64,000 nucleotides of DNA, from the NCBI GenBank assembly GCA_947561585.1, contig CANNZV010001166.1, forward strand, positions 186,001-250,000, read 5' to 3'. The notes beneath the pieces were generated by a model. That model was not told where the DNA came from. It searched no databases and saw only the letters and a list, made by a program, of their open reading frames with translations. This document shows, in pieces, positions 25,471 to 37,529 of the stretch (its first letter is position 1; every line of letters starts with the position of its first letter). Position numbers and translations under genes: made by a program. This DNA comes from Caprella mutica (Eukaryota > Arthropoda > Malacostraca > Amphipoda > Caprellidae).

Positions 25471-25915
25471 TTATAAAATTTAATATTATGAATGTACGCA
25501 TTTTCTCTCATACGAAGGGAAATCTAAAAGAGCATTTAGAAAAAGTTAAATATTATTTACGCATTTTTTATAAGAGTTTACTGTATTCACTTAATTGAAG
25601 AATATTGCTACTGTAATAACAGAGTAACACTTCTATTTTGTGTGTGCTGCACCAATTTCTTCTGGATTCAATATTGTCTCGAGACTTGGTCCCAATTGTC
25701 TTAGGGCCCAATTGTCTTGGGGCACAATTGTCTTGGGACCAATTGTTTTGAAGCCCAATTGTCTTGGGCCCAATTTTCTTAGAGCCCAATTGTCTTGGGG
25801 CAACCAATTGTTTTGAAGCCCAATTGTCTTGGGCCCAATTTTCTTAGGGCCCAATTGTTTTGAAGCCCAATTGTCTTGGGACTCAATTGACGACGGGCCT
25901 AATTGTCGGTGCAGA

Positions 25916-26480
25916 ATTTTTAATATGATAATTAGATATTATGAGATACTGCTTGTAGAACTTCTTACTATTGACAAATATTTGGCTACATCTTTAAATC
26001 GTTAAACTTCAATAGAATACTTTCTTTTTGTTCTTTTTTAGGAACATGTAATGTAGCACGTAGCTTTCTTACTCTATTTTTTGGTTATCTATGTATTATT
26101 CCAGTGAAATTCTAACACTACCACTGTAGAACACCTCTCTAATGAACTTCCTGAGTTACGAACTACTTTTACATTTTCTATGTAGTGCTTTCAGTGAAAG
26201 TTTTTACGAGTAGGTATGTGATTTAGTAACACTTATTGAACTTTTTAAAGTAATTAATATCTCATAATTGCAAGTTGGTTTGTTACTAAAGTGTAATTAT
26301 AAATAGCTAAATTAATCCTAATAAGGTATTTTATTTGTGGTTTCATTACCTTATGAAAAGATAATATAGTTTGTTGAATCTGCCACCATTTTCTATGTTT
26401 TATTGCAAGAGAAATTTTCATGGGTAACTATTGTAAGCAAACCATATTCAGATACTACAATCCTCTGTTATGAGCAAATA
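25916..26480. other. Unique AT-rich DNA, no gene seen
   Basis: No coding or RNA feature supported between element A and the transposon at 26481. Confidence 0.55.
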
Positions 26481-27266
26481 CAGGGTGTGGCAAAAGTCGG
26501 GTACTACTTTTAAAAATTAATTATGCAAAAACTAAGAAAGATAGGATCGTTTGGTTAATTTTAAACGAAAAAGGAGATTTTGAAGTTTTATTTGAATATG
26601 ATATATTTCAAATGTCTACCTTTAGCGTCTATGCACATACGCAACCTTTCAACCACAGAATCTATCACATTTCTTAAAATATCAGGAGTAATGTTGCGGA
26701 TTTCTTAGCAATATTCACTTCAGATCTTCCAAATACGGGGCCTATTATGTAAACATTCTCCTTTAAATGACGCCATAAAGAAATCTAGAGGTGTCAAATC
26801 AAGAGATCTGGGTGACCAAGGAACAGTACCGAAACGCGCGATCAATCGATTTGAGAAAAGTGTCTTAATAAGTTCAAGTGATTCCTTTGCTGTGGCACCG
26901 TCTTGTTGACTTGGAACAACATATCATTTAAATTCATATCCTGGATATCTGATATTAAACATTCTTCAATGCATTTTCTATATGATGCTCCCTTAATAGT
27001 CTCAGTTTGAGTTTCTCGTTCTCATCCTCAAAGAAATATGGACCGATGATCTTCTTGCATGCCATACCGCACCAGACAGTAACCTTTTGAGGATGCTGTA
27101 TTAAATTGCCTGTAGCCGTAAATACCATCATCACAACTGAATCATTGATATACGAACAAAAAATTTAAATCTCCTTTTTAGTGTAAAATTAACCCAACGG
27201 TTCTGTCTTTCTTAGTTTTTGCATAATTAGGTTTTAAAAGTAGAACCTGACTTTTGCCGCACCCTG
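26481..27266 (-). mobile_element. IS630/mariner-type transposon remnant with ~100-bp TIRs
   Basis: The left end CAGGGTGTGGCAAAAGTCGG and the reverse complement of the right end CAGGGTGCGGCAAAAGTCAG begin inverted repeats that match over about 100 bp. They share the stretch 'taattatgcaaaaactaagaaag' and 'aaaaaggagattt'. TA precedes the left end; the right flank reads TG, so one side of the duplication has probably mutated. At 786 bp the element is too short for a full transposase copy. On the - strand the remains read VTVWCGMACKKIIGPYFFED (about 27035-27092), then VPWSPRSLDLTPLDFF, then EIRNITPDILRNVIDSVVER ... CIDAKGRH. These are the middle and C-terminal parts of a DDE transposase with frameshifts and at least two stops. 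It is non-autonomous and dead. Confidence 0.85.
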
Positions 27267-27478
27267 TGTGGCAGGACATGAAAAGCTCTACTGTATTTGG
27301 TTTTACCTACAATATTTATCATTTCTTTGTAAAAACAACTCTGTATTTTGCAAAAAAATCAAAAAGTTCTACCCAATGTGAGATTAAAAGAAATGATAAG
27401 TTATCAATGCAATCATATTTTAGGGGTGTGATAGAAATAGAAAAATAGGAAAAAGACTACTAAGTAGAGGAATTTTCA

Positions 27479-30191
27479 ATGTAGTAGAGTCTACTGTAGA
27501 AGAGTCTACTGTAGAAGAGTCTACTGTAGAAGAGTCTACTGTAGAAGAGTCTACTGTAGAAGAGTCTTCTGTAGAAGAGTCTACTGTAGAAGAGTCTACT
27601 GTAGAAGAGTCTACTGTAGAAGAGTCTACTGTAGAAGAGTCTACTGTAGAAGAGTCTACTGTAGAAGAGTCTACTGTAGAAGAGTCTACTGTAGAAGAGT
27701 CTACTGTAGTAGAGTCTACTGTAGAAGAGTCTTCTGTAGAAGAGTCTACTGTAGTAGAGTCTACGGTAGAAGAGTCTACTGTAGTAAAGTCTACTGTAGA
27801 AGAGTCTACTGTAGTAGAGTCTACTGTAGTAGAGTCTACTGTAGAAGAGTCTACTGTAGTAGAGTCTACTGTAGAAGAGTCTACTGTAGAATGAGTCTAA
27901 TGTAGAAGAGTCTACTGTAGAAGGAGTCTACTGTAGTAGAGTCTACTGTAGTAGAGTCTACTGTAGTAGAGTCTACTGTAGAAGAGTCTACTGTAGAAGA
28001 GTCTACTGTAGAAGAGTCTTCTGTAGAAGAGTCTAATTTAGAAGAGTTTACTGTAGAAGAGTCTACTGTAGAAGAGTCTACTGTAGAAGAGTCTACTGTA
28101 GAAGAGTCTACTGCAGTAGAGTCTACTGTAGAAGAGTCTACTGTAGAAGAGTCTTCTGTAGAAGAGTCTACTGTAGAAGAGTCTACTGTAGAAGAGTCTA
28201 CTGTAGAAGAGTCTACTGTAGTAGAGTCTACTGTAGAAGAGTCTACTGTAGAAGAGTCTACTGTAGAAGAGTCTACTGTAGTAGAGTCTACTGTAGAAGA
28301 GTCTACTGTGGTAGAGTCTACGGTAGAAGAGTCTACTGTAGTAAAGTCTACTGTAGAAGAGTCTACTGTAGAAGAGTCTACTGTAGTAGAGTCTACGGTA
28401 GGAGAGTCTACTGTAGTAGAGTCTACGGTAGAAGAGTCTACTGTAGTAGAGTCTACTGTAGAAGAGTCTACTGTAGAAGAGTCTACTGTAGAATGAGTCT
28501 AATGTAGAAGAGTCTACTGTAGAAGGAGTCTACTATAGTAGAGTCTACTGTAGTAGAGTCTACTGTAGAAGAGTCTACTGTAGAAGAGTCTTCTGTAGAA
28601 GAGTCTAATTTAGAAGAGTTTACTGTAGAAGAGTCTACTGTAGAAGAGTCTACTGCAGTAGAGTCTACTGTAGTAGAGTGTACTGTAGAAGAGTCTACTG
28701 TAGAAAAGTCTACTGTAGTAGAGTCTACTGTAGTAGAGTCTACTGTAGGAGAGTCTACTGTAGAAGAGTCTACTGTAGAAGAGTCTACTGTAGAAGAGTC
28801 TACTGTAGAAGAGTCTACTGTAGAAAAGTCTACTGTAGAAGAGTCTACTGTAGTAGAGTCTACTGTAGTAGAGTCTACTGTTGAAGGAGTCTACTGTAGT
28901 AGAGTCTACTGTAGAAGGAGTCTACTGTAGTAGAGTCTACTGTAGTAGAGTCTACTGTAGTAGAGTCTACTGTAGTAGAGTCTACTGTAGAAGAACTTTA
29001 CTGTATTAGAGTCTACTGTAGAAGGAGTCTACTGTAGTAGAGTCTACTGTAGTAGAGTCTACTGTAGAAGGAGTCTACTGTAGTAGAGTCTACTGTAGAA
29101 GAGTCTTCTGTAGAAGAGTGTACTGTAGAAGAGTGTACTGTAGAAGAGTCTAATGTAGAAGAGTCTACTGTAGAAGGAGTCTACTGTAGAAGAGTCTACT
29201 GTAGAAGAGTCTACTGTAGAAGAGTCTACTGTAGAAGAGTCTACTGTAGAAGAGTCTACTGTAGAAGAGTCTACTGTAGAAGAGTCTACTGTAGAAGAGT
29301 CTACTGTAGAAGAGTCTACTGTAGAAGAGTCTACTGTAGTAGAGTCTACTGTAGAAGAGTCTATTGTAGTAGAGTCTACTGTAGTAAAGTTTAATGTAGA
29401 AGGATTCTACTGTAGTAGAGTCTAATGTAGAAAGAGTCTACTGTAGTAGAGTCTACTGTAGTAGAGTCTACTGTAGTAGAGTCTACTGTAGTAGAGTCTA
29501 CTGTAGTAGAGTCTACTGTAATAGAGTCTACTGTAATAGAGTCCACTGTAGAAGGAGTCTACTGTAGTAGAGTCTACTGTAGAAGGAGTCTACTGTAGAA
29601 GGAGTCTACTGTAGAAGGAGTTTACTGTAGAAGGAGTCTACTGTAGAAGGAGTCAACTGTAGAAGGAGACTACTGTAGTAGAGTTTAATGTAGGAGTCTA
29701 CTGTAGTAGAGTCTACTGTAGAAGAGTCTAATGTAGAAGGAGTCTACTGTAGTAGAGTCTAATGTAGAAAGAGTCTACTTCTGCAGTAGAGTCTACTGTA
29801 GAAGGAGTCTACTTCTGTAGTAGAGTCTACTGTAGAGGAGTCTACTGTAGTAGAGTCTACTGTAGAAGAGTCTAATGTAGAAGGAGTCTACTGTAGTAGA
29901 GTCTAATGTAGAAAGAGTCTACTTCTGTAGTAGAGTCTACTGTAGAAGGAGTCTACTTCTGTAGTAGAGTCTACTGTAGAGGAGCCTACTGTAGAGGAGT
30001 CTACTGTAGAAGGAGTCTACTGTAGAAGGAGTCTACTCTAGTAGAGTCTACTGTAGAAGGAGTCTACTGTAGTAGAGTCTACTGTAGAAGGAGTCTACTG
30101 TAGTAGAGTCTACTGTAGAGGAGTCTACTGTAGAGGAGTCTACTGTAGAAGGAGTCTACTGTAGTAGAGTCTACTGTAGAAGGAGTCTATT
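27479..30191. repeat. 15-bp minisatellite (GAGTCTACTGTAGAA), ~180 copies
   Basis: Units GAGTCTACTGTAGAA and GAGTCTACTGTAGTA alternate. 16-bp variants with an extra G (gtagaaggagtct) become common after 28860. Blocks are duplicated at larger scale: the 27890-28060 region with atgagtctaatg recurs at 28490-28640, and 29740-29830 recurs at 29880-29960. AGTAGAGTCTACT is a 6+1+6 inverted repeat, so single strands can pair along their length. Short + frames through it are artefacts. Confidence 0.97.
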
Positions 30192-31262
30192 ATAAAGGGT
30201 TTCACTGTATCTAAAGCCATTGGAAAAGTTGAATAACTATTGAGAATATAGGTCTTCAATTATTCCAATGTACACCATTGAGGAATATGCCGACACTACA
30301 ATAGACACATTCTCTGTACATCTTCCAATGGAATGTTTCTTTGTGTTTTCTGGCGAAGGAGTATTTTTCTTTTGATCTCTGAATATGATGCGAAGTTTTG
30401 TTTCTATATTCTTGTAATGAAAAATGAGATACTTATTCCACTGCCAAACAACCACATAATTTTCGCCAAAAAATGGCTAAATATTTTCTCATATTTTAAT
30501 CATAGCAGGAATTTTGTGGAAATTAACAGTTGGTTTAGAGATATTTCAGGATTCCAAGAACCTCTCCTTCAGTAATTCACTTCCATTTATAATGTGGAAT
30601 TCTACAGAGTTCCATACTGGCTCTTTTATTTCAGTGTCCATTCTCTTCCTTATTTTTCACTTCCTCCTTCAGAATCTTTCTTGCAGTGATTTTTTATCCC
30701 CATCCCCACTGCAGGATTAAGGAGCGGCAAAATCCAATCGCTCCAATTTTTTATTTTGAATATTATAAACCTCCAGAGATTTCTCTTTGTGTTTCTATAG
30801 AGAAAATACTGTTGAAATATATATAAAAAAATAAACTTAGGTAAAATTACAATCTCCAGTTTCGAATAAATTCCTGACGAAAATTAAAATAATTTATTAA
30901 AAACTCTAACATATTTTAATGGTCATATTCTGATGCGTTTTTATATTAATAACCTACTGAAATAACTATCCTGTATTCAATTTGTATCTGGTAAATGTTA
31001 CTGTACCCTACATACCATCTAAGCGAAGTTATGCTTTACAGACAAGGACACTATGCAACTTCCTTTGCAATCTTCTTGCAACTCATCCAAAGAGTGATGA
31101 ATGCAAGTCGGTTGCCAGTTTCCAATTCTGAATGCAAGTCAGACATATTTAGATTTTGGATGCGCAATCGGAGTGTTAATGCAATTTTATGTCCGCTCTG
31201 GCTTAGAACTCGCAATAAAGCTCATAAAAGATTATAAAACACCACACATGATAGAATGGTGA
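30192..31262. other. Unique DNA, no supported gene
   Basis: Open frames at 30237-30455 (-), 30333-30575 and 30514-30720 (+) and 30995-31237 (+) were read and not recognised. A good acceptor-like tract (atccccatccccactgcag) ends at 30715 and is followed by about 37 open codons with no donor; this is not called as an exon. Confidence 0.5.
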
Positions 31263-32392
31263 CCGGTATATTCCACCCCGGTATATTCCACCTCGGTATA
31301 TTCCACCTCGGTATATTCCACCCCGTTATATTCCACCCTAAGTATAATCCACCCCACTTTACGGATTAGGTTTGTTAGTTATTGATATTAATCATTTATT
31401 AACATTTTATGTAATACTAGGTAACTTTCATTTTTATGATTGTAGATTAAACCTTTCGTTGGGTTCACAAGCTGTTTATTTTTCACAATTCTCTTAATCA
31501 GTTGAGGTACTTTACTTTTCAATTGCAAGCTAATTTTCTTCATCATCGCCAACACAACAGAGATATTAACTGTAAGATATTTTCAAAATAGTACTTATTG
31601 TCATTTTTATTTTATTTTAAATTCGGTATTTCGAATTCGAGTAAAAGTGGTGTAAAATTGTTTTTGACCGACAACTTTTTCTTCTTCACCTTTTACATGA
31701 TTTATTTTGACCAGGTTTTTGATGGGGATGAGAAGGATTATTGCACAGTGTGTTAAGACTGTGGGTATCATTGCCTTTTTTACATGGAGAGATTTTGACC
31801 ACGGAAATTTTTGTCTATAATCCAAACAACAACTTATAAGCAAAGAGCAAAATCATTGAATGGGTTGTCTCTGCCAGTCGACCCCCTCCACACCTCTATC
31901 TTTCAACCATTGTTGTTGTAAGAGCATATACTACAGTTTCATGTTAAAAAGAAATAATATTAACTTGCTCAACATTTAAACTTCGAAATAAATGACCAAA
32001 CTACAAATGTATGTGTTTTTGTCTAATAGGATAAAGTTTCAAAAATTCCTTAAGCTACCTCTAAATAGTGTACGAATGTCTCAGGATATCGTCTGAGTTA
32101 TTTTTTCATTGGTTCGAAGTATTTTAACAAATGGCCATCTGAAAATAATATTTTGAATTTTTATTGTTACAATAAGAATGATCATTGTCACATGGGTGAA
32201 ATTTACCGTGGTGGAATATACCTGGGGAGGAATATACTGGGGTGGAATATACCTGGGTGGAATTTACAGGGGTGGAATATACCGGGGTGGAATATACCTG
32301 GGGAGGAATATACCGGGGTTGAATATACCGGGTTTGAATTTACTGGGGTGGAATATACCGGGGTGGAATTTACCGGGGTGTAATATGCCTAG
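31263..32392. mobile_element. Foldback-like element with inverted 15-bp-repeat arms (B)
   Basis: The left arm (31263-31356) is about six copies of CCGGTATATTCCACC. The right arm (about 32196-32392) is about 13 copies of its reverse complement GGTGGAATATACCGG. The core of about 840 bp is AT-rich. It holds a 78-codon - frame (31607-31843) with no recognised domain, and no transposase. The layout matches element A at 24511-25915 although the repeat sequences are unrelated. Tandem + frames in the right arm (reading YTGVEYTGVE-like) are artefacts. Confidence 0.55.
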
Positions 32393-33253
32393 AACCAATA
32401 GAATATTCCTCACAAAAATATAGAAGATGAAAGGATTTTGCCCTATAATTGTTCAATCAATCTCAAAATAGATAATAGCACTGGTCATATAATTAGGAAA
32501 GTTTTTTCTCTTGCAAGTTGAATATTCTCTGATAACTACAGCCAATTACTTTAGTCGCCAATCTTTGTCTGTATTGTCTTTGTTGTTGTTTTCTACGCAA
32601 TGCGCTAGTGATAACAACAGAGCAAGGCGCCGTCTGCTCAGCAACAATAATCCTCTACAACGAGCATTTGACTTGCAAGCAACCGGCCAAATGGAAAAAT
32701 GAGTACACTTAATATAAATCTTCTATGGGCACACCATAACTTTCTCACTGGGTCACTAGATTAAAAGTATTAGTATTTAACCATAATAGTAATAGCCATG
32801 CAAACAATTGCACATTGATACACATAAATACCATGTGGTTTAATGTGGCAGTGCAGTATAGAAATGTGTTATCAAAATTAAATCTATTTAACCATTATGA
32901 ATACACATAATTAACATGCGGTTATTCAAATAGATATTGTATACATGCTTAATTGACCACATTATATCCACATGTCAATTCCCATACTTATAACAGGTGT
33001 TTACCATGTTTAATTTACCATATTTGAAGCAACACACAACTACTATACTTATAACATGTGATAACCACACGTAATTTACCATATTTCCATTTAAAACCAG
33101 ATGTAATACATATGGTATCCATTTCCAAAAAAGTATACATGGTATACACATTATTTAAATGTGTAGTTTGTGGAAAAAATTCATTCTGTTAAAATTAAGA
33201 AATTACTTTTGTCAATGTTCCTTTTTTTTCAAGAAAACCAATTGGTATATATA
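32393..33253. other. Unique DNA with degenerate ~60-bp repeats
   Basis: At 32980-33110 a roughly 60-bp segment (catacttataacaggtgt ... aatttaccatattt) is present twice. The 63-codon frame at 32511-32702 has a short hydrophobic stretch, then an Arg/Asn/Gln-rich end, and stops at 32702. It has no convincing splice context or relatives I recognise and is left uncalled. Confidence 0.45.
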
Positions 33254-33588
33254 AATTACATTCAATATTTATTGTTACTTAATTACATTAAATATTTATT
33301 GTTACTTAATTACATTCAATAATTAATGTTACTTAATTACATTAAATATTTATTGTTACTTAATTACATTCAATATTTATTGTTACTTAATTACATTAAA
33401 CATTTATTGTTACTTAATTACATTCAATAATTAATGTTACTTAATTACATTAAATATTTATTGTTACTTAATTACATTCAATATTTATTGTTACTTAATT
33501 ACATTCAATATTTAATGTTACTTAATTACATTAAATATTTATTGTTACTTAATTAAATTAAATATTTATTGTTACTTAAATTACTAAT
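33254..33588. repeat. 27-bp AT-rich minisatellite, ~12 copies
   Basis: The unit AATTACATTAAATATTTATT plus gttactt is 27 bp. Copies alternate between aaatattta, caatattta and caataatta versions. Confidence 0.95.
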
Positions 33589-33589
33589 T

Positions 33590-33745
33590 GCAAATATAAT
33601 ATAATATAATATGTAATATATAATATATAATATATAATATATAATATATGATTGATATATGATATATGTTATATGATACATGATACATGTGATATGTGAT
33701 GTATAATGTATAATGTATGATATATAATATATAATATAATATAGC
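33590..33745. repeat. TATAA-type AT microsatellite
   Basis: A run of ataat, atatat and gatatat words with no fixed unit, directly after the 27-bp array. Confidence 0.85.
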
Positions 33746-34612
33746 GAGATAAAAAGTGTGTTTTGATTAACTAAAGTTTGTTAGTTTTAGTTTCAGGCTA
33801 AATAATTTTTACTTTTCTAAGGGTGTAAATAACATTATCCAAAGTTTCAACATTACACTCTAAACATTTTAGCTAAAAGTGCTACAGTCAGATCTTTATC
33901 TAATGAATATGGTAATTATCAAAGTAAAACACATTAACGATATAAAAAAAACTCCATTCTAATAGTTACTAGAATTTTCACTAATGTCCTGCATAATCAA
34001 ATGATAAAAGAGTGAAAGTACTAAGGATTTCTTAGCATCCTTGCATTAATACCTAAGCACATCGCGACCGAGCATTACAGTGCCAAAGAGTCCCGAGTCT
34101 GCCCTAAAAACCCTAATACTCGGAGTAATATTTCTAATGGCGCAAATAAAAACGCTCACTGCTTGCGAGCATTTCTTAGGGTGTTTTTAAAGCCCAACAT
34201 TCAGCAGAAGATAAACAAAAGAAATCTGCTGAGAGAATATTGCAATGTGCTCAAATCACGCTATGAAAGAGTGGTTAGTGAACGTGTGTGTGCTCTTTCA
34301 CACACTAAATATAAGAAGTAATTCATTAAATGGATAAAAATTGTACAGTTAAAATAATTATATACCTAATGTGATACATGTACATACACAGTCAGTATGT
34401 GTGTGTAACATGCATCAGTCTGTAATTTATTATTTACACTAATCTACAAACTAAAAGTGAATAGAGTATGTGATACGATAGATGTAACGTATAACATTCT
34501 TTTTTACATAATAAATTTTCTGCCTAGATGTTAAATTCACTCACTCTTTTAGAGATGAATCCTGTCCTTTGAATATTTTTACCAAATCCCTCCTCCCCCC
34601 TCTCTCCCCCAG
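33746..34612. other. Sequence upstream of the first called exon; probable intron or 5' region
   Basis: No coding seen. It ends in a long pyrimidine tract (tcctcccccctctctccccc) and AG at 34611-34612, a strong 3' splice site for the exon that follows. At least one further 5' exon should therefore exist upstream, but I could not identify it in this window. Confidence 0.6.
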
Positions 34613-34833
34613 ATGGACCCCACGGGGAGTATTCAGGAGAAGTCTTCTAATGACAGTCGTTCGTGTCAACCCATGCAACAGAACGAGGCCACCCCGCACT
34701 CTGTTCAGACCAGCAACACCCCGGGCCTATCCGGCAACAATAACGTCATCCCCGGTCTGGGCACAAACTACTCCTCCGACTTCATCGCTGCGAGGAAATA
34801 TCAGTTGGGTGGCTTATCAGGGGGGATGGATAA
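34613..34833 (+). CDS. Exon 1 of called gene: Ser/Gln/Asn-rich N-terminal segment
   Basis: The 221-bp exon lies between the acceptor (AG at 34611-34612) and donor GTGAGT at 34834. It reads MDPTGSIQEKSSNDSRSCQP and onward as a polar, low-complexity region ending SDFIAARKYQLGGLSGGMD. An ATG is the first codon after the splice junction. It may be the true start, with a 5' untranslated exon upstream, or an internal Met. The last codon is split (AA + T of the next exon, giving Asn). No known domain. Confidence 0.82.
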
Positions 34834-36873
34834 GTGAGTACATCACTCTACCAATACTGTACAACTCCTCTATAGTGGAGTCCTCTATAATGAATTGGAG
34901 TCCTGCAGTAAGAAAACTACCGCGTATAGCGAACAATTTTTTTAGTGCTGCAAAATGGCTATCAGTTTTTTAAAAGCTGTTGGTCATTTTATGACAGACT
35001 AAAGAATATTTGTTCACAATATGGGGTAGTTCTCTTACTCAGGACTCTATATTCACTATGAAGGACTTCACTATAAGAGTTCTACTGTTCTTCTATTGGA
35101 AATTAGTTACTTAATTTAACAGGATTACAAGATTTTGTAAATTTTGTATACAGTCTTATAGCAAAAGAATTTGTTTTAATGATTTTATAAGATTTAAAAT
35201 TTTACCATGATTTATAATCGCGAATGCTAACACAGTACAAAATATTAAAATTTGGCATTATTTAACAACATTCTATTGATAGTGACGTCAATGCCAATGT
35301 TTATACAGCTGTACTTTATTTCAATTATCGCAGCAGCAGTAGCCAGTTTACACGAATGATTGTTTTGATTAAAAAAACTGATAGTTGATCTAAAGAAAAT
35401 ACAGCAAAGGAAAAGGAAATATGACGTCGTTGCTCATGAAATTCACTGAATAAAGTTTATTCTCTCATTATTTGCGCAGTTTTAATTTAGTTTGTAGGTA
35501 TTTTTGTTTAGTTCAGTTATTCATAGACTATTGGAGAGGTAGAATGCTGTGTTTGAAAAGAGCTTATTTATTAATTAATTTATGAAATTTATATTAGTCG
35601 AACTGGATCTATTTCTTGGGGAAACGTAGTCTAATAAAAAAAAGAGAACTAATACAGCTAAACACATTTTTGCTTCTTCTTATTCAAACGGTTCTAATTT
35701 AAGAACTTAATCTTCAGTGACAATTATTATTTATTATATCTAGAATGATTAAGAACTATGTACATATACTTTCACCTTATAGCTATAAGGGCTTCAGAAA
35801 AAGAAAAATATTGTAATAATTTTTTATATTTTCTCACTAAATATTATCCATTATCACCATGGTTAGGACCTAACGGTATAATTTCATTTGTATAATTGAA
35901 CACATTAAAAAGTGGCATTATTGTTGAATTTGATATATAATTAATTTATCCTGTAATATATTTTGTATATTTTAATTTATTTATATATTTCTTTAATTAT
36001 TCTTAGTTATCTTAGCTGGTTCTCATATTTTTTTAAATGGTTAAAAAAGTTTATTTATTTTACCAATTTAAACTATAATGACATCTTTTAATTTGTTCTT
36101 TTTCACAAATGAAAATAAACCTTTAGTAAATGACACATATATGTAGTTTTTAATCTTTATTCATTTATTCATTCCACACACATTAATTTACACTGAAGAG
36201 GGAATTTTAAATCCAAACCATTTGAATAAACAATTTCAATATAAAATACTTTTACCTACCCTCGTCCTCCTTTATATTATAAAATTTCTATACAATATCG
36301 AACAGAATAAATATTGAATATTTTGAGCGTAACGTATGCCAGTAACCAAAGCAGACAAGTAAAGTGAAAAGCTAATTGCTTTCCGTCTATCAGGATTACC
36401 CGCTAGTAATTGCAATGCTATTTAGCAAACTAGGGTTTGGCGAGAGTGAACTCTGTCACTGTGATGCATAATCTCATGGATTGTCTTTGAAATAGTAATT
36501 TTATATTACTTAGATGTTATTAAAACATTATCTTTATTGTGCTGTTTTACGTACCAGATTAAAATATTGTACTATAGTTATGAGTTAACTATAATTTATA
36601 ACATTAAGCATGTAAATTTAGAATAAAATCTTGCTCCAAAGTAACACTAGATTTTAAATAAATTTCACTATAGTTAATGACATCATTCATTGAAAGAATT
36701 CTTCTTTTTTACCACCATCTTGTCATATATTTTCTGTTAGATTCTGAGCGTGTTGAATTACATTTGCATTTTACAACTTTTTGATTGAACGGTGAAAATA
36801 GCATCAAATTGATAAATAGAGGACTGTGTTCTGTTCTCTATGTATCATTTACCCTCATTCCTCTCCCCTCTAG
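34834..36873 (+). other. Intron 1 (2040 bp)
   Basis: AT-rich. Near 34855-34905 it holds an imperfect repeat of the 'aactcctctatagtggagtcctctata' type, related to 16140-16200. A perfect cAMP-response-type octamer TGACGTCA lies at 35283-35290. No internal exon seen. Confidence 0.75.
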
Positions 36874-37022
36874 TCGCAGTGACCCTCGTAGTGACGGTTC
36901 TAGCAGTGGGGAACTGGAGGTTCCTTTGGTGTTTGCCAATGCAGTTCACATCGCCATCGACTGTGACGCTGCCGATGTACTGAGACTGCTACTGCGCTAT
37001 GGAGTACCGCCCGACAGACCGG
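36874..37022 (+). CDS. Exon 2 of called gene: ankyrin-like unit
   Basis: The 149-bp exon lies between the acceptor ctctag (AG at 36872-36873) and donor GTAAGA at 37023. It reads RSDPRSDGSSSGELEVPLVF, then ANAVHIAIDCDAADVLRLLL and RYGVPPDRP. The pattern A-H-A-x(5)-V-LLL-YG matches the two helices of an ankyrin repeat, and only one unit is visible here. Exon ends are in phase 2 and phase 1, joining exons 1 and 3 without a frame break. The match to an ankyrin unit is by eye; other helical hairpins are possible. Confidence 0.87.
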
Positions 37023-37529
37023 GTAAGAAACAACCACAGTCTGATGCGTACGTCTGTTTTACTTGTTACAATAGTATGACGTCATCAATATGAATTATAA
37101 TTAATATTTAGAACAGAAAGAGAGTCTAATATAAAAAAAAGGAATTGGAAATAATTTGAAATGCAACCTGCGATGAAATTAACCTTTTATCATACATAAG
37201 ACATTAGAAAAAAATATCTTCGCTATGACGTCACGTCAGTATTCACTATTTCAACTGTCTATGTTAAATATAAGTTGCATTAACTTTAGCTCATAGTGGT
37301 TAAGCTCTGCAGGATACTTTATCTCTGCGGACACACTGCTTCTCAATGACCAATCAGTGTTTGGTAGACTCTGTCAATTATAAGTGACGTCAAAGTTACT
37401 GACGTGATTCTATTTATTTCTTTAATATTCAGATATGAAAATCACGGTATGTTTTTTGGATCAAAATTTAGATTTATTTTGAATGTCCCCTCCAAGTAAA
37501 TTTCTTCATTATTTTAATTAATGAGGCTA

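Larger units (their letters stand above)
24511..25915. mobile_element. Foldback-like element with inverted short-tandem-repeat arms (A)
   Basis: The left arm (24511-24630) is a degenerate tandem repeat of the AATTGGGCCCAAGAC type. The right arm (25685-25915) is the same repeat in reverse orientation (CCCAATTGTCTTGGG, about 15-16 bp units, about 13 copies). The core of about 1.05 kb contains an (AAAT)n run at 24741-24762 and the peptide-coding dispersed repeat at 24858-25235. Drosophila Foldback elements are known to have inverted arms made of tandem short repeats, and this architecture looks similar. Assignment to any superfamily is inference, since no transposase and no target-site duplication is visible. 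Open frames of about 75 codons on the - strand within the right arm are repeat artefacts. Confidence 0.55.

Noticed and set aside
30716..30830. Open stretch after a pyrimidine-rich acceptor-like tract
   Set aside because: No donor, no recognisable peptide, no link to neighbouring exons.
32511..32702. 63-codon frame with hydrophobic stretch then Arg-rich end, like a small secreted peptide
   Set aside because: No cleavage-site pattern that repeats, no splice support and a mostly AT-driven N-terminal part.
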